Shown here in pieces: positions 23,396 to 31,340 of a DNA stretch of 64,000 bases. The notes beneath the pieces are model-generated. The model did no database searches. It saw only the letters and a list, made by a program, of their open reading frames with translations, and was not told where the DNA came from. Source of the stretch: Rhizobiaceae bacterium. Lineage in GTDB: Bacteria > Pseudomonadota > Alphaproteobacteria > Rhizobiales > Rhizobiaceae. Where the stretch lies: the NCBI GenBank assembly GCA_017643495.1, contig JAEPNK010000001.1, forward strand, positions 1,407,623 to 1,471,622. Reading direction: 5' to 3'. Within the stretch, counting starts at the first letter, position 1; every line of letters begins with the position of its first letter. The position numbers were made by a program, and so were the translations under genes.

Positions 23396-23971
23396 ATGTT
23401 GAATGAGAAGGTAGTTGTTGGTGTCTCCGCTGACACAACCGGGTTTGATGCGGCGATGGAAAGCCTGACGGACGCAACGGAGCGCTTTGGTGAGGTATTC
23501 GCCTCGACCATCAGCCGCTCAATCCAGTCCGGAAAGAGTTTCGAGGATACATTGCGTTCGATCGGTAAACGATTTTCCGATTTGGCGTTGAAGAAGGCGC
23601 TGGACCCGGTCGAGAATTTATTTTCCGGCCTGTTAGGTTCGTTTGTCGGTGGCGGCAGTTTTCCTTCAGCCGGGTCCGGTGCAACCGGTGGAAGTGTATT
23701 GCCATTTGCAAAGGGTGGCGTTGTTTCATCACCGACCATGTTTGGCTTCGGCGAGCGTCTCGGCGTGATGGGTGAAGCGGGTGCGGAAGCGATCATGCCG
23801 CTGGCCCGTGGCAGCGACGGCCGTCTGGGGGTCGCTGCATCCGAGGGGGCCGCACCCATAAACGTCAATTTCAATATAGCGACACGCGATGCGGCGAGCT
23901 TCCGGAAATCGGAAGGCCAGGTCACGGCCATGCTCGCCCGTGCCGTGAGACGCGGACAGCGGGGGCTTTGA
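23396..23971 (+). CDS. Short tail tape measure protein (gp11)
   Basis: The 191-residue protein starts at ATG 23396 after an AAGGAA site. The N-terminal half is helical (DAAMESLTDATERFGEVFAS), a small hydrophobic, Gly-rich middle holds FSGLLGSFVGGGSFPSAG, and the end has the tape measure hallmark FGERLGVMGEAGAEAIMPLARG. In siphoviruses tail length scales with this protein at about 0.15 nm per residue, so the expected tail is very short, near 30 nm of measured length. This is the typical GTA form, much shorter than phage tape measures of over 700 residues. Confidence 0.88.
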   Translation: MLNEKVVVGVSADTTGFDAAMESLTDATERFGEVFASTISRSIQSGKSFEDTLRSIGKRFSDLALKKALDPVENLFSGLLGSFVGGGSFPSAGSGATGGSVLPFAKGGVVSSPTMFGFGERLGVMGEAGAEAIMPLARGSDGRLGVAASEGAAPINVNFNIATRDAASFRKSEGQVTAMLARAVRRGQRGL

Positions 23972-23975
23972 AGTA

Positions 23976-24623
23976 ATGTCTGTAATCAATTCGTTTCATG
24001 AAGTACGGTTTCCTGCCGATCTTGCACTGGGTGCAACCGGGGGGCCAGAACGGCGTACAGAAATCGTCACGCTTGGTTCGGGACGGGAGCAACGCAACAC
24101 TCGCTGGGCTCATTCCCGCCGTCGCTTCAACGCCGGATACGGCGTCAAAACGGTCGATGACCTGCATGCAGTCATCGCCTTTTTCGAGGAACGGCGAGGC
24201 AGGCTTTTCGGTTTCCGCTTTCGCGATCCGTTCGACTGGAAATCCTGCCCGCCGGGCCAGATCGTAACGCCGACTGATCAGTCAATCGGAACCGGTGACG
24301 GACAAGAGGCTGTTTTCCGGATCACAAAGCGCTACGGCAGTGATGAAACCGGCTATCTTCGCAACATTTCGAAACCTGTTGACGGCACGGTCATCGTGGC
24401 GGTCGACGGGCTACCGGTGCCTTCAAGCGATTATTCAGTTGACGAAACAACCGGGACGATAACCTTTCAGCCGGCTTCCATTCCCCCGGACAGTGCGAGC
24501 ATCACCTGCGGTTTCGAGTTCGATATTCCGGTCCGGTTCGACACCGATGAAATTGCGATGAACATGGGCAACTTTGAAGCTGGTGACATTCCTTCAATAC
24601 CATTGGTGGAATTGTTGTCATGA
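23976..24623 (+). CDS. DUF2460 distal tail protein (gp12)
   Basis: The 215-residue protein matches DUF2460, the distal tail ring that links tail tube to baseplate. The signature lies in NSFHEVRFPADLALGATGGP, the WAHSRRRFNAGYGVKTVDDL block and GFRFRDPFDWKS. It starts 4 bp after the tape measure stop and overlaps gp13 by ATGA. Length is normal for RcGTA gp12. Confidence 0.92.
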   Translation: MSVINSFHEVRFPADLALGATGGPERRTEIVTLGSGREQRNTRWAHSRRRFNAGYGVKTVDDLHAVIAFFEERRGRLFGFRFRDPFDWKSCPPGQIVTPTDQSIGTGDGQEAVFRITKRYGSDETGYLRNISKPVDGTVIVAVDGLPVPSSDYSVDETTGTITFQPASIPPDSASITCGFEFDIPVRFDTDEIAMNMGNFEAGDIPSIPLVELLS

Positions 24624-25510
24624 AACAGGTTCCCCAAGCATTCCGGGATCACCTTGAAGGTGAGGTGACGACACTGTGCCGCTGCTGGATCATTGAAACA
24701 GTGGCCGGAGAAAGGCTTGGCTTTACCGACCATGACCAGGATGTCAGCCTGGATGGTATTGTCTGCCAGAAACATGCCGGTGTTGAGTCCGGCAGTATCG
24801 AAGAACGAACGGGCCTCGATGTGAATTCGTCAGACATTTCAGGCGCGCTTCAGTCGGAGGCGATTTCCGCTGCGGATATCGAGGCTGGCAATTATGACCG
24901 GGCACGAGTCACGACCTGTCTCGTCAACTGGAGCCATCCGGAGGAATATTTCGTTGATCGTGTTTCACTGGTTGGCGAAATTGTGCGCCGGGACGGACAT
25001 TACACAATGGAGTTGCAGGGGCTGGCTGCAGAGCTTGACCAGACCACAGGAAGGCATTTCGCCAATCGGTGCCAGGCTGATCTTGGAGATACAGAATGCG
25101 GGGTGTCGCTGGTTGGCGAGCCAATGCTAGCAAGCGGAACCGTACTGGAAGTATTTTCTGGCGTGGTCTTGTCTGTTGCCGGTCTTGAAAGCCATGCCGC
25201 AGGCTGGTTCGGCGGCGGCAGGCTTGTTTGGCAGACTGGTGAAAGTGCTGGCAGGGCGATTGAAGTTGCAGAACATGTTCATCAGGGAAGCAAAACCCTT
25301 TTGCATCTTTGGCAGCCAATGTCGGAAGCCATTCAACCCGGTCATGGTTTCATGCTTACGGCAGGTTGTGACAAGTGCTTTTCTACCTGCAAGACGAAAT
25401 TTTACAATCACTTGAATTTTCGGGGTTTCCCGCACGTCCCGGGTAGCGACAAGGCACTCGCCGTTGCATCGGGTATGCAACGCTTCGATGGTGAACCGAT
25501 GGTTCCCTAG
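24620..25510 (+). CDS. DUF2163 baseplate hub protein (gp13)
   Basis: The 296-residue protein belongs to DUF2163, the RcGTA hub. The N-terminal block HLEGEVTTLCRCWIIETVAG and the central RVTTCLVNWSHPEEYF are typical. Conserved cysteines occur at 151 and 160 (CQADLGDTECGV) and at 250, 253 and 257 (GCDKCFSTC). The last cluster is followed by FNNFRGFP-like sequence (YNHLNFRGFPHVPGSD). The RcGTA hub has been described as holding an Fe-S cluster; the same spacing here suggests a bound cluster or zinc. It follows gp12 by ATGA overlap and precedes gp14 by 2 bp. Confidence 0.92.
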   Translation: MKQVPQAFRDHLEGEVTTLCRCWIIETVAGERLGFTDHDQDVSLDGIVCQKHAGVESGSIEERTGLDVNSSDISGALQSEAISAADIEAGNYDRARVTTCLVNWSHPEEYFVDRVSLVGEIVRRDGHYTMELQGLAAELDQTTGRHFANRCQADLGDTECGVSLVGEPMLASGTVLEVFSGVVLSVAGLESHAAGWFGGGRLVWQTGESAGRAIEVAEHVHQGSKTLLHLWQPMSEAIQPGHGFMLTAGCDKCFSTCKTKFYNHLNFRGFPHVPGSDKALAVASGMQRFDGEPMVP

Positions 25511-25512
25511 CG

Positions 25513-25962
25513 ATGGACGCATTGCAACAAGCGGTCATTGATGAAGCAAGGCGATGGCTCGGTACCCCTTACATGCATCAGGCATCAATGATCGGGCAGG
25601 GAGCAGACTGTATCGGCCTTGTTCGGGGAGTATGGCGGGCATTGCTTGGTCCTGAACCGCAAACCCTTCCTGCTTACAGCCCGGACTGGGGAGAGATCTC
25701 GGCACGTGAAGAAATGTTGACTGCCGCCCAAAGGTGGTTGGAGCCCTTGAGTATTGATGATGCCACAGGCGGGGATGTTGTCCTGTTTCGCTGGAAACAT
25801 GCCGCGCCCATCAAGCATGCCGGAATTTTGACCGGGGTCGACCACTTCATTCATGCCTATGAAAAGGCAGGGGTGGTTGAGAGCACGCTTGGTAGTCAGT
25901 GGCGGTCCCGCGTCGCTGCTGCCTTCCGTTTTCCACCATTCAAGGATCAGCCTGAACCATGA
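25513..25962 (+). CDS. NlpC/P60 family cell-wall peptidase (gp14)
   Basis: The 149-residue enzyme has the NlpC/P60 papain-like fold: catalytic Cys in QGADCIGLVRGVW and His in KHAGILTGVDHFIHAYE. In RcGTA the equivalent sits at the tail tip and opens host peptidoglycan so that DNA can pass. It has no signal peptide. It is also the only obvious muralytic enzyme in this cluster, so it may double as the endolysin, or a separate endolysin may lie elsewhere. It overlaps the gp15 gene by ATGA. Confidence 0.92.
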   Translation: MDALQQAVIDEARRWLGTPYMHQASMIGQGADCIGLVRGVWRALLGPEPQTLPAYSPDWGEISAREEMLTAAQRWLEPLSIDDATGGDVVLFRWKHAAPIKHAGILTGVDHFIHAYEKAGVVESTLGSQWRSRVAAAFRFPPFKDQPEP

Positions 25963-28900
25963 CCACTGTTATCCTGCAAAATGTTGGTGCTGCGATCGGC
26001 GGGGCAGTTGCCGGTCCTGTTGGGGCGATGATCGGCCGGGCAGCAGGGGCTGTTGCGGGCAGTGCAGTCGACCAGCAGATTTTTTCAAAAGACCGTGTCA
26101 TCGAAGGCCCTAGACTTGATGCAACGCGTGTTCTTGCCTCGAATGAGGCGTCGCCAATTCCCAGGGTTTATGGTCGCAACCGCATCGGCGGAGAAATAAT
26201 CTGGGCAACCCGGTTTGAAGAACGTGTCAGTGAATCCGGTGGAGGCAAGGGAACAGGTGGATCCGCAACTTCGCGCACCTACAGTTATTTTGCGAATTTT
26301 GCAGTGGGTCTTTGCGAGGGGCCGGTGTCCTGTCTCCGTCGGGTTTGGGCGGATGGCAAGGAAATCGATCTCACCAGGATCGAATACCGCTTTTACCGAG
26401 GCACGGAAGATCAGAATCCTGATCCCCTAATCGAGGCGAAACAGGGGATTGGCAACGCGCCAGCGTATCGCGGCCTCGCCTATATCGTGTTCGAAAGCCT
26501 TCCACTGGGGGGTTATGGCAATCGTATCCCCCAACTTGCATTTGAAGTCATTCGAAGCATTGGGAAGCTGGAGAAAGACATCCGGGCGATTACGGTTATC
26601 CCCGGTTCGACAGAGTATGGTTATAGCCCGAAACTTGTTGGAAGTGGTGGTGGGGAAGCGGTTTTCAATGCCCATAACCGCCATACCTATCTGGCAAGAA
26701 CTGATTGGCAGGCTTCAATAGATGAATTGCAGGCACTATGCCCAAATCTGGAGTCGGTATCACTGGTTGTTGCATGGTTTGGCAATGATCTGAGGGCAGG
26801 CGAGTGTGAAATTCACCCCGGCGTCACCACACATTATGGCGCAAGCTGGAGTGTTGCAGGGCGCTTGCGACACCAGGCCCATCTCGTTTCCCAGATAGAC
26901 GGTTTGGGTGCTTACGGCGGAACACCGTCAGACACGAGCCTGTGTGATGCGATCCTTGACCTCAAGGCGCGCGGGTTGCGGGTCGTTCTTTACCCGTTCG
27001 TGATGATGGATGTGCCGGCAGAAAATACTCTTCCAGACCCCTATGGTGGCGTGAAGCAGTCTGTATATCCGTGGCGTGGAGAGATAACCTGTCATCCTGC
27101 CCCCGGAAAACCAGGCACAGTCGACAAGACTGTGGATGCCCGTAACCAGATTGATGCATTTGCAAACCGCGTCAGCGGTTCTTACAGATCGTTTGTCATG
27201 CACTATGCACAGCTATGTGCAGACCTTGGCGGGGTTGACGGTTTTCTGCTTGGTTCCGAAATGCGCGGAGTTACCCGCATTCGCGATCAAAATGGTGATT
27301 TTCCCTTTGTTGAGGAGCTTGTGGCCCTCGCAGCCGACATACGCCAGATACTGGGTTCTGGCCCTGTCATCACCTATGCGTCGGACTGGTCAGAATATTT
27401 CGGGTATCAGCCGGAGGATGGAAGCGGCGATGTGATTTTCAATCTTGATCCGCTTTGGGCATCTCCGGATATAGATGCAATCGGCATCGACAATTACATG
27501 CCGCTTTCGGACTGGCGGGATGCGGGTGATCCGGAAAGTGCAGTGCATTCACCTCATGAACCGGCTTATCTGCAGTCATCAATCGTCGGCAATGAAGGGT
27601 TCGACTGGTTTTACGCGTCTGATGAAGATCGCGAAAACGGAATGCGAACCCCGATTACAGACGGCCAGGGGGAGGCATGGATTTACCGTTACAAGGATTT
27701 GCTCTCGTGGTGGGAAAATACACACCATAACCGGTATGAAGGAGTGCGTTCCGCAACGTCTACGCCGTGGGTTCCGCAATCAAAGCCCTTTTTCTTTACC
27801 GAGATTGGCTGCCCGGCCGTTGACAAGGGAGCAAACCAGCCAAATGTGTTTCACGACCCCAAGTCAGAACAATCCGCATTGCCGTATTTTTCTTCTGGCG
27901 GACGCGATGACCTGATCCAGAGGCGCTTTCTCGAGGCACATTACGCCTACTGGAGTGAGCCGGAAAACAATCCTGTTTCCCCTGTTTATGGCGGACCGAT
28001 GGTCAGTGTTGGTGAGATTGCACCATGGTCATGGGATGCGCGCCCGTTTCCATGGTTTCCCCTCGATACGGCAACATGGAGTGATGGCGACAACTGGCAT
28101 GGGGGGCACTGGCTGAATGGCCGTCTGGGCAGTTGTCCGCTCGATGACCTGATAGCACAAGTCCTTGCAGACCACGGCCATGCCCCGGCGATCATTGATG
28201 TTGATGGATATGTAGACGGGTTTGTAACCCCCGCCCAGGCATCGGCCCGGGCAACCCTTGAACCGTTGTTGCGCCTGTTCAATGTCAACGTTTCAGAAGA
28301 CCGGGGGCAGCTTGTTTTTCGGAGCGCATGTCGCGGAGATGCATACGAACTGTCTTTGGACGAGCTTGTTAATGAAGATGATGATGTACTCAGAACGGAC
28401 CGGCGTTCTGCCGAACTTGAATTGCCCGGAGAGGTTGTGATCAACCATGCGTCCGTGTTTTCCGACTATGAGCCGGTTCTGGCCAAGTCCGGGCGCCTGG
28501 AGGGCGGCAGTGACCGGCAGATAACATTAAGTCTTCCTGTTACCATGCAGGAAGGCAATGCCATCGGTTTGGCGACAAGGTATTTGCGTGAGAACTGGTC
28601 CGGACGTGATGAATGCCGGATTGCATTGTCATCCATGCATCTGGGCCTTGCTGTTGGTGACATTGTCCGGCTTGGCAATGAAGAACAGCGCTGGATTGTT
28701 GAAAGCATCGATATTGGCGTGCGCCAGGATTTGCTTTTGAAAGCCGCACAAACATACCCCGCAGTTTCTGGCAGTCAGCGCCCCGGTAAAAGGTCCCGGG
28801 ACCGTGCAATAATACATGGTCCACCACAGGCGGTTTTGTTCGACCTGCCGATAATCGGAGAAACGGAAGAACAAAATCCCCGCGTCCATCTGGCAATTTC

Positions 28901-29762
28901 TGCCCGGCCGTGGGCCGGACAATATGCTGCTTTTTCATCGCCTTCAGATGACGGTTTCAATTTGCGTGCGGAAGTCAGTCGTATGGCAACTACAGGCAAA
29001 CTGTTGACCCCGTTGATGCCCGGTCCGGTTGGGCGAAAGGATCATTCTTCCCGGATCAGGCTTTCACTGAACACGGGTTTTCTTTCATCTGTTGAGACAT
29101 TGGCGATGCTCAACGGAGCCAATATGGCTCTGGTTGAGTCGGAAAGCGGTGCATATGAACTGATTGGTTATTCGAAGGCCGAATTGTTGCAGGATGGAAG
29201 CTGGAAAGTATCCGGCCTGTTGCGTGCACAGTACGGCACGGATGATGCAATGCTGGCTGGCGCATCGGTAGGTCGGCGTTTCATTCTTCTTGATAGTGCG
29301 GTGACCGCGATTGGGCTGGAGGCGCATGAGAATGGAGTAGAGCAAAATTGGCATATTGGGCCAGCGACAGAAGGCCTAGGCACGGAAAACTTTGTCACGC
29401 TCCAGCATCATCATTCCGCCAGGGCCAAGAGAATGTACAGCCCTGTCCATGTTCGTGTTTCTGCCATTGGTACGTCACTCAGGATTACCTGGATCAGACG
29501 GGGAAGACTTGATTCAGATAGTTGGATCAATGCTGAAATTCCGATGGATGCAGCAACCGAACGCTACACGGTGACGGTCCGCAACATGCAAGGTGATGTG
29601 GTCAGGACAGATGAAACTGCGCTGTCGGAATTTGCATATCTTGCAACTTACCGACTGGCTGATCTTGGTTCACAGGATGCAGCCTTTCATTTCGAGGTAG
29701 CCCAACTTGGCAGTAACGGCCTGCCGGGTGGCAGTGCTGCCCTGCATTGGCCGGGGATATGA
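25959..29762 (+). CDS. GTA megatron / host-interaction protein with TIM-barrel domain (gp15)
   Basis: The 1267-residue protein is the tail-tip megatron. The glycine-rich N-terminus (AAIGGAVAGPVGAMIGRAAG) can form membrane-inserting helices. A phage tail domain follows, then the GTA TIM-barrel domain (about residues 430-730) with WSEYFGYQPEDGSGDVIFN, AIGIDNYMPLSDWRD and PFFFTEIGCPAVDKG, a glycosidase-like barrel. A second domain near 790-1000 (GRDECRIALSSMHLGLAVGD) matches the putative phage tail protein region, and a fibronectin-like end (RITWIRRGRLDSDSW) closes it. It forms the conduit for DNA and contacts the recipient surface. Length is close to RcGTA gp15 (about 1300). Confidence 0.93.
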   Translation: MTTVILQNVGAAIGGAVAGPVGAMIGRAAGAVAGSAVDQQIFSKDRVIEGPRLDATRVLASNEASPIPRVYGRNRIGGEIIWATRFEERVSESGGGKGTGGSATSRTYSYFANFAVGLCEGPVSCLRRVWADGKEIDLTRIEYRFYRGTEDQNPDPLIEAKQGIGNAPAYRGLAYIVFESLPLGGYGNRIPQLAFEVIRSIGKLEKDIRAITVIPGSTEYGYSPKLVGSGGGEAVFNAHNRHTYLARTDWQASIDELQALCPNLESVSLVVAWFGNDLRAGECEIHPGVTTHYGASWSVAGRLRHQAHLVSQIDGLGAYGGTPSDTSLCDAILDLKARGLRVVLYPFVMMDVPAENTLPDPYGGVKQSVYPWRGEITCHPAPGKPGTVDKTVDARNQIDAFANRVSGSYRSFVMHYAQLCADLGGVDGFLLGSEMRGVTRIRDQNGDFPFVEELVALAADIRQILGSGPVITYASDWSEYFGYQPEDGSGDVIFNLDPLWASPDIDAIGIDNYMPLSDWRDAGDPESAVHSPHEPAYLQSSIVGNEGFDWFYASDEDRENGMRTPITDGQGEAWIYRYKDLLSWWENTHHNRYEGVRSATSTPWVPQSKPFFFTEIGCPAVDKGANQPNVFHDPKSEQSALPYFSSGGRDDLIQRRFLEAHYAYWSEPENNPVSPVYGGPMVSVGEIAPWSWDARPFPWFPLDTATWSDGDNWHGGHWLNGRLGSCPLDDLIAQVLADHGHAPAIIDVDGYVDGFVTPAQASARATLEPLLRLFNVNVSEDRGQLVFRSACRGDAYELSLDELVNEDDDVLRTDRRSAELELPGEVVINHASVFSDYEPVLAKSGRLEGGSDRQITLSLPVTMQEGNAIGLATRYLRENWSGRDECRIALSSMHLGLAVGDIVRLGNEEQRWIVESIDIGVRQDLLLKAAQTYPAVSGSQRPGKRSRDRAIIHGPPQAVLFDLPIIGETEEQNPRVHLAISARPWAGQYAAFSSPSDDGFNLRAEVSRMATTGKLLTPLMPGPVGRKDHSSRIRLSLNTGFLSSVETLAMLNGANMALVESESGAYELIGYSKAELLQDGSWKVSGLLRAQYGTDDAMLAGASVGRRFILLDSAVTAIGLEAHENGVEQNWHIGPATEGLGTENFVTLQHHHSARAKRMYSPVHVRVSAIGTSLRITWIRRGRLDSDSWINAEIPMDAATERYTVTVRNMQGDVVRTDETALSEFAYLATYRLADLGSQDAAFHFEVAQLGSNGLPGGSAALHWPGI

Positions 29763-29787
29763 ATTTTGATCAAGCAAGGAGACAGAA

Positions 29788-29994
29788 ATGGTTGATGAGA
29801 AAAACTGGTATGAATCACGGACCATATGGGGTGCACTCATGGCGGTAACTGCGTCATTTGCAGGAATGGCAGGAGTAACGATAGACACCATGACCCAGGG
29901 GGAGCTTGTTGAAGCGATAATTCAGTTGGTGGGCGGTGCAGGCGCCTTGTTGGCAGTTTACGGCCGGCTGGCAGCTACCAACATCATTCGCTGA
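29788..29994 (+). CDS. Holin-like small membrane protein
   Basis: The 68-residue protein has two hydrophobic helices: TIWGALMAVTASFAGMAGVTI (residues 12-32) and AIIQLVGGAGALLAVYGRLA (43-62), with a short polar loop between. The opening WYESRTIWGAL resembles small putative holins of alphaproteobacterial phages. Holins pierce the inner membrane so that cell-wall enzymes can act and particles escape. It has a good AAGGAGA ribosome site (29778-29784), lies 25 bp after gp15 and starts a three-gene block with the spanin-like frames. Known RcGTA keeps its holin elsewhere in the genome, so this placement is notable. Confidence 0.68.
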   Translation: MVDEKNWYESRTIWGALMAVTASFAGMAGVTIDTMTQGELVEAIIQLVGGAGALLAVYGRLAATNIIR

Positions 29995-29998
29995 CGCA

Positions 29999-30223
29999 AT
30001 GCTCAGCTTTCTGGAAAGCCTGTTTCGCTTGGCCGGTCTGCTGGTTCGCCGGCTTGGCAATTATCATCTCAGGCGCGAGCAGGAGCGGTTATCCGCCATT
30101 GAGAAAAAGGCTCGTCATTATGACAGAATGGAAAAAGGGCTTCGGGCGCGTCATCGCGCTCGCGATGCTGTGGCTTCCGGTCGCTTGTCAGACGACCGAT
30201 ACCGGCGTGGAAGAGGAGACTGA
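29999..30223 (+). CDS. Putative inner-membrane spanin (Rz-like)
   Basis: The 74-residue frame starts 4 bp after the holin-like gene. It has a weakly hydrophobic N-terminus (MLSFLESLFRLAGLLV), then a charged helix likely to form a coiled coil (RREQERLSAIEKKARHYDRMEKGL), and a basic, polar end. A membrane anchor plus a periplasmic coiled coil is the i-spanin plan, though the anchor is only about 15 residues. A lipoprotein frame is nested in it in another phase, the classic Rz/Rz1 arrangement. No sequence-level match is claimed; the case rests on layout. Confidence 0.5.
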   Translation: MLSFLESLFRLAGLLVRRLGNYHLRREQERLSAIEKKARHYDRMEKGLRARHRARDAVASGRLSDDRYRRGRGD

Positions 30224-30332
30224 CTATTCATGCATAATATTTTTGCCGATAGACTGGTCTGATAAGGATACTGTTCGGACACGGGAACGGATTCTCGAAC
30301 ACAATGCAGTCTGGGAGGAGTTGTGTGCATAA
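30120..30332 (+). CDS. Putative outer-membrane spanin lipoprotein (Rz1-like), nested
   Basis: The frame starts at ATG 30120 inside the preceding gene in a different phase and runs 109 bp past its end. The 70-residue product has a basic head, a hydrophobic core (VIALAMLWLPVAC) and a lipobox-like end with Cys; the -3 residue is Pro, which is unusual. The rest has the pattern C-x4-PIDWSDKDTVRTRERI, then HNAVWEELC, which I know from small lipoproteins of alphaproteobacterial phages. It would sit in the outer membrane and meet the i-spanin to break the envelope at lysis. The mature part is about 50 residues. Confidence 0.58.
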   Translation: MTEWKKGFGRVIALAMLWLPVACQTTDTGVEEETDYSCIIFLPIDWSDKDTVRTRERILEHNAVWEELCA

Positions 30333-30428
30333 AGGAAGTCCTGAGACCGCCGGAATCGAGGAATGGATGAACACAAGCTGCACAAATGTTCATTTATGGT
30401 TCAGAACAAAGGTGTTATTGCATTGTTC

Positions 30429-30665
30429 ATGAAAAAGACCGCTTTCCTGTTCGCTGCCCTTGCTTTGTTGGTGACCGTAGAGACACCGGCATTTGCTGAT
30501 GCGTGTAGTGCCCGTGCTCGTCAGGTTGCTGCAAGCCTGAATGCTGACGTGATTTCCGTGCAATCCTCGACCGGAGCCAACGGTCAGCTTGTTTGTGTGG
30601 CTCGTCTGAAAATAAACTCGCCGGGCAAACCTTCCCGTATCGTCACCAGAAGGTTCCGGCCATAA
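30429..30665 (+). CDS. feuN: Small periplasmic protein, FeuN-like
   Basis: From ATG 30429 the protein has 78 residues with a clear Sec signal peptide (MKKTAFLFAALALLVTVE, cut after AFA). The mature part, about 55 residues, has two cysteines likely to bond (DACSARARQ and QLVCVARLK) and a basic end. Upstream ATGs at 30363 and 30396 are in frame but would spoil the signal. It lies 12 bp before an OmpR-type regulator and its sensor. In Sinorhizobium the sensor FeuQ is restrained by a small essential periplasmic protein, FeuN, encoded with feuPQ; size, export and position fit, though I cannot compare sequences. Confidence 0.58.
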   Translation: MKKTAFLFAALALLVTVETPAFADACSARARQVAASLNADVISVQSSTGANGQLVCVARLKINSPGKPSRIVTRRFRP

Positions 30666-30677
30666 GCGGAGTTTCCC

Positions 30678-31340
30678 ATGCGCATTTTGATTGTTGAAGA
30701 TGATCCGGAGTTGAACAGGCAACTTGAGGAGGCATGCCTCGAGGCCGGGTATGTGGTCGACAAGGCAAGCGATGGGGAAGAAGGCCATTTCCTGGGTGAT
30801 ACGGAGCCTTATGATGCCGTGATCCTGGACATAGGCTTGCCAAAAATGGATGGCCTCACGGTTCTTGAAAACTGGCGGCAGGATGGTCGGAAAATGCCGG
30901 TGTTGATGCTGACCGCGCGCGATCGCTGGAGTGACAAGGTGTCGGGTATTGATGCCGGTGCTGATGATTATCTGGCAAAACCGTTTCACATCGAGGAAGT
31001 GCTTGCTCGCATCAGGGCTCTGATCAGGCGCTCTTCGGGGCATGCCTCATCTGAACTTGTGCATGGCAGTGTCACGTTTGATACACGTACCTCCAAGGTT
31101 TCAATGGAAGGCAAGTCAGTCAAGCTGACGTCCCATGAGTTGCGTCTGCTGTCATACATGCTGCATCATCCCGGCAAGATAATTTCACGTACCGAACTGA
31201 CTGAGCATCTTTATGACCAGGCTTTTGACAAGGACTCGAATACAATCGAGGTGTTTGTGGGCAGGCTGCGCAAAAAGCTCGGAAATGATTTCATAGAAAC
31301 CGTGCGGGGAATGGGATACCGGTTGCCGGAAGATGCTTGA
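30678..31340 (+). CDS. feuP: OmpR/PhoB-family response regulator, FeuP-like
   Basis: The 220-residue regulator has a receiver domain (residues 1-115) with the acidic pair in VEDDPE, phospho-acceptor Asp51 in LDIGLPKMDG and Lys in LAKPFHIEE. The C-terminal winged-helix DNA-binding domain (125-220) includes LTSHELRLLSYMLHHPGK and ends with VRGMGYRL. With the PhoQ-like sensor next to it, it most resembles FeuP, which in rhizobia activates the cyclic glucan exporter gene ndvA and osmoadaptation. Its stop overlaps the TTG start of the sensor gene. Confidence 0.82.
   Translation: MRILIVEDDPELNRQLEEACLEAGYVVDKASDGEEGHFLGDTEPYDAVILDIGLPKMDGLTVLENWRQDGRKMPVLMLTARDRWSDKVSGIDAGADDYLAKPFHIEEVLARIRALIRRSSGHASSELVHGSVTFDTRTSKVSMEGKSVKLTSHELRLLSYMLHHPGKIISRTELTEHLYDQAFDKDSNTIEVFVGRLRKKLGNDFIETVRGMGYRLPEDA

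Larger units (their letters stand above)
15585..30332 (+). mobile_element. RcGTA-type gene transfer agent cluster with lysis genes
   Basis: About 14.7 kb of same-strand, mostly overlapping genes encode a small siphovirus-like particle: TerS-like, TerL, portal, DUF6107, prohead protease, capsid, connectors, tail terminator, tail tube, two chaperones, short tape measure, baseplate proteins gp12-gp15, then a holin-like and two spanin-like proteins. The order matches Rhodobacter capsulatus GTA orfg1-15. There is no integrase, excisionase, replication gene, cI-like repressor or attachment repeat, and host genes flank it on both sides. GTAs package random host DNA rather than their own genome. The particle head should be small, so the cluster probably cannot be carried whole in one particle. 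Confidence 0.88.

Noticed and set aside
22758-23477. A 239-codon frame antisense to gp9-gp11
   Set aside because: The sense strand holds four overlapping GTA genes with family signatures; the antisense product is low-complexity and Arg/Ser-rich.
15585-30332. Interpretation as an active prophage
   Set aside because: There is no integrase, repressor, replication gene or flanking repeat, the gene order is that of RcGTA, and the tape measure is GTA-sized.
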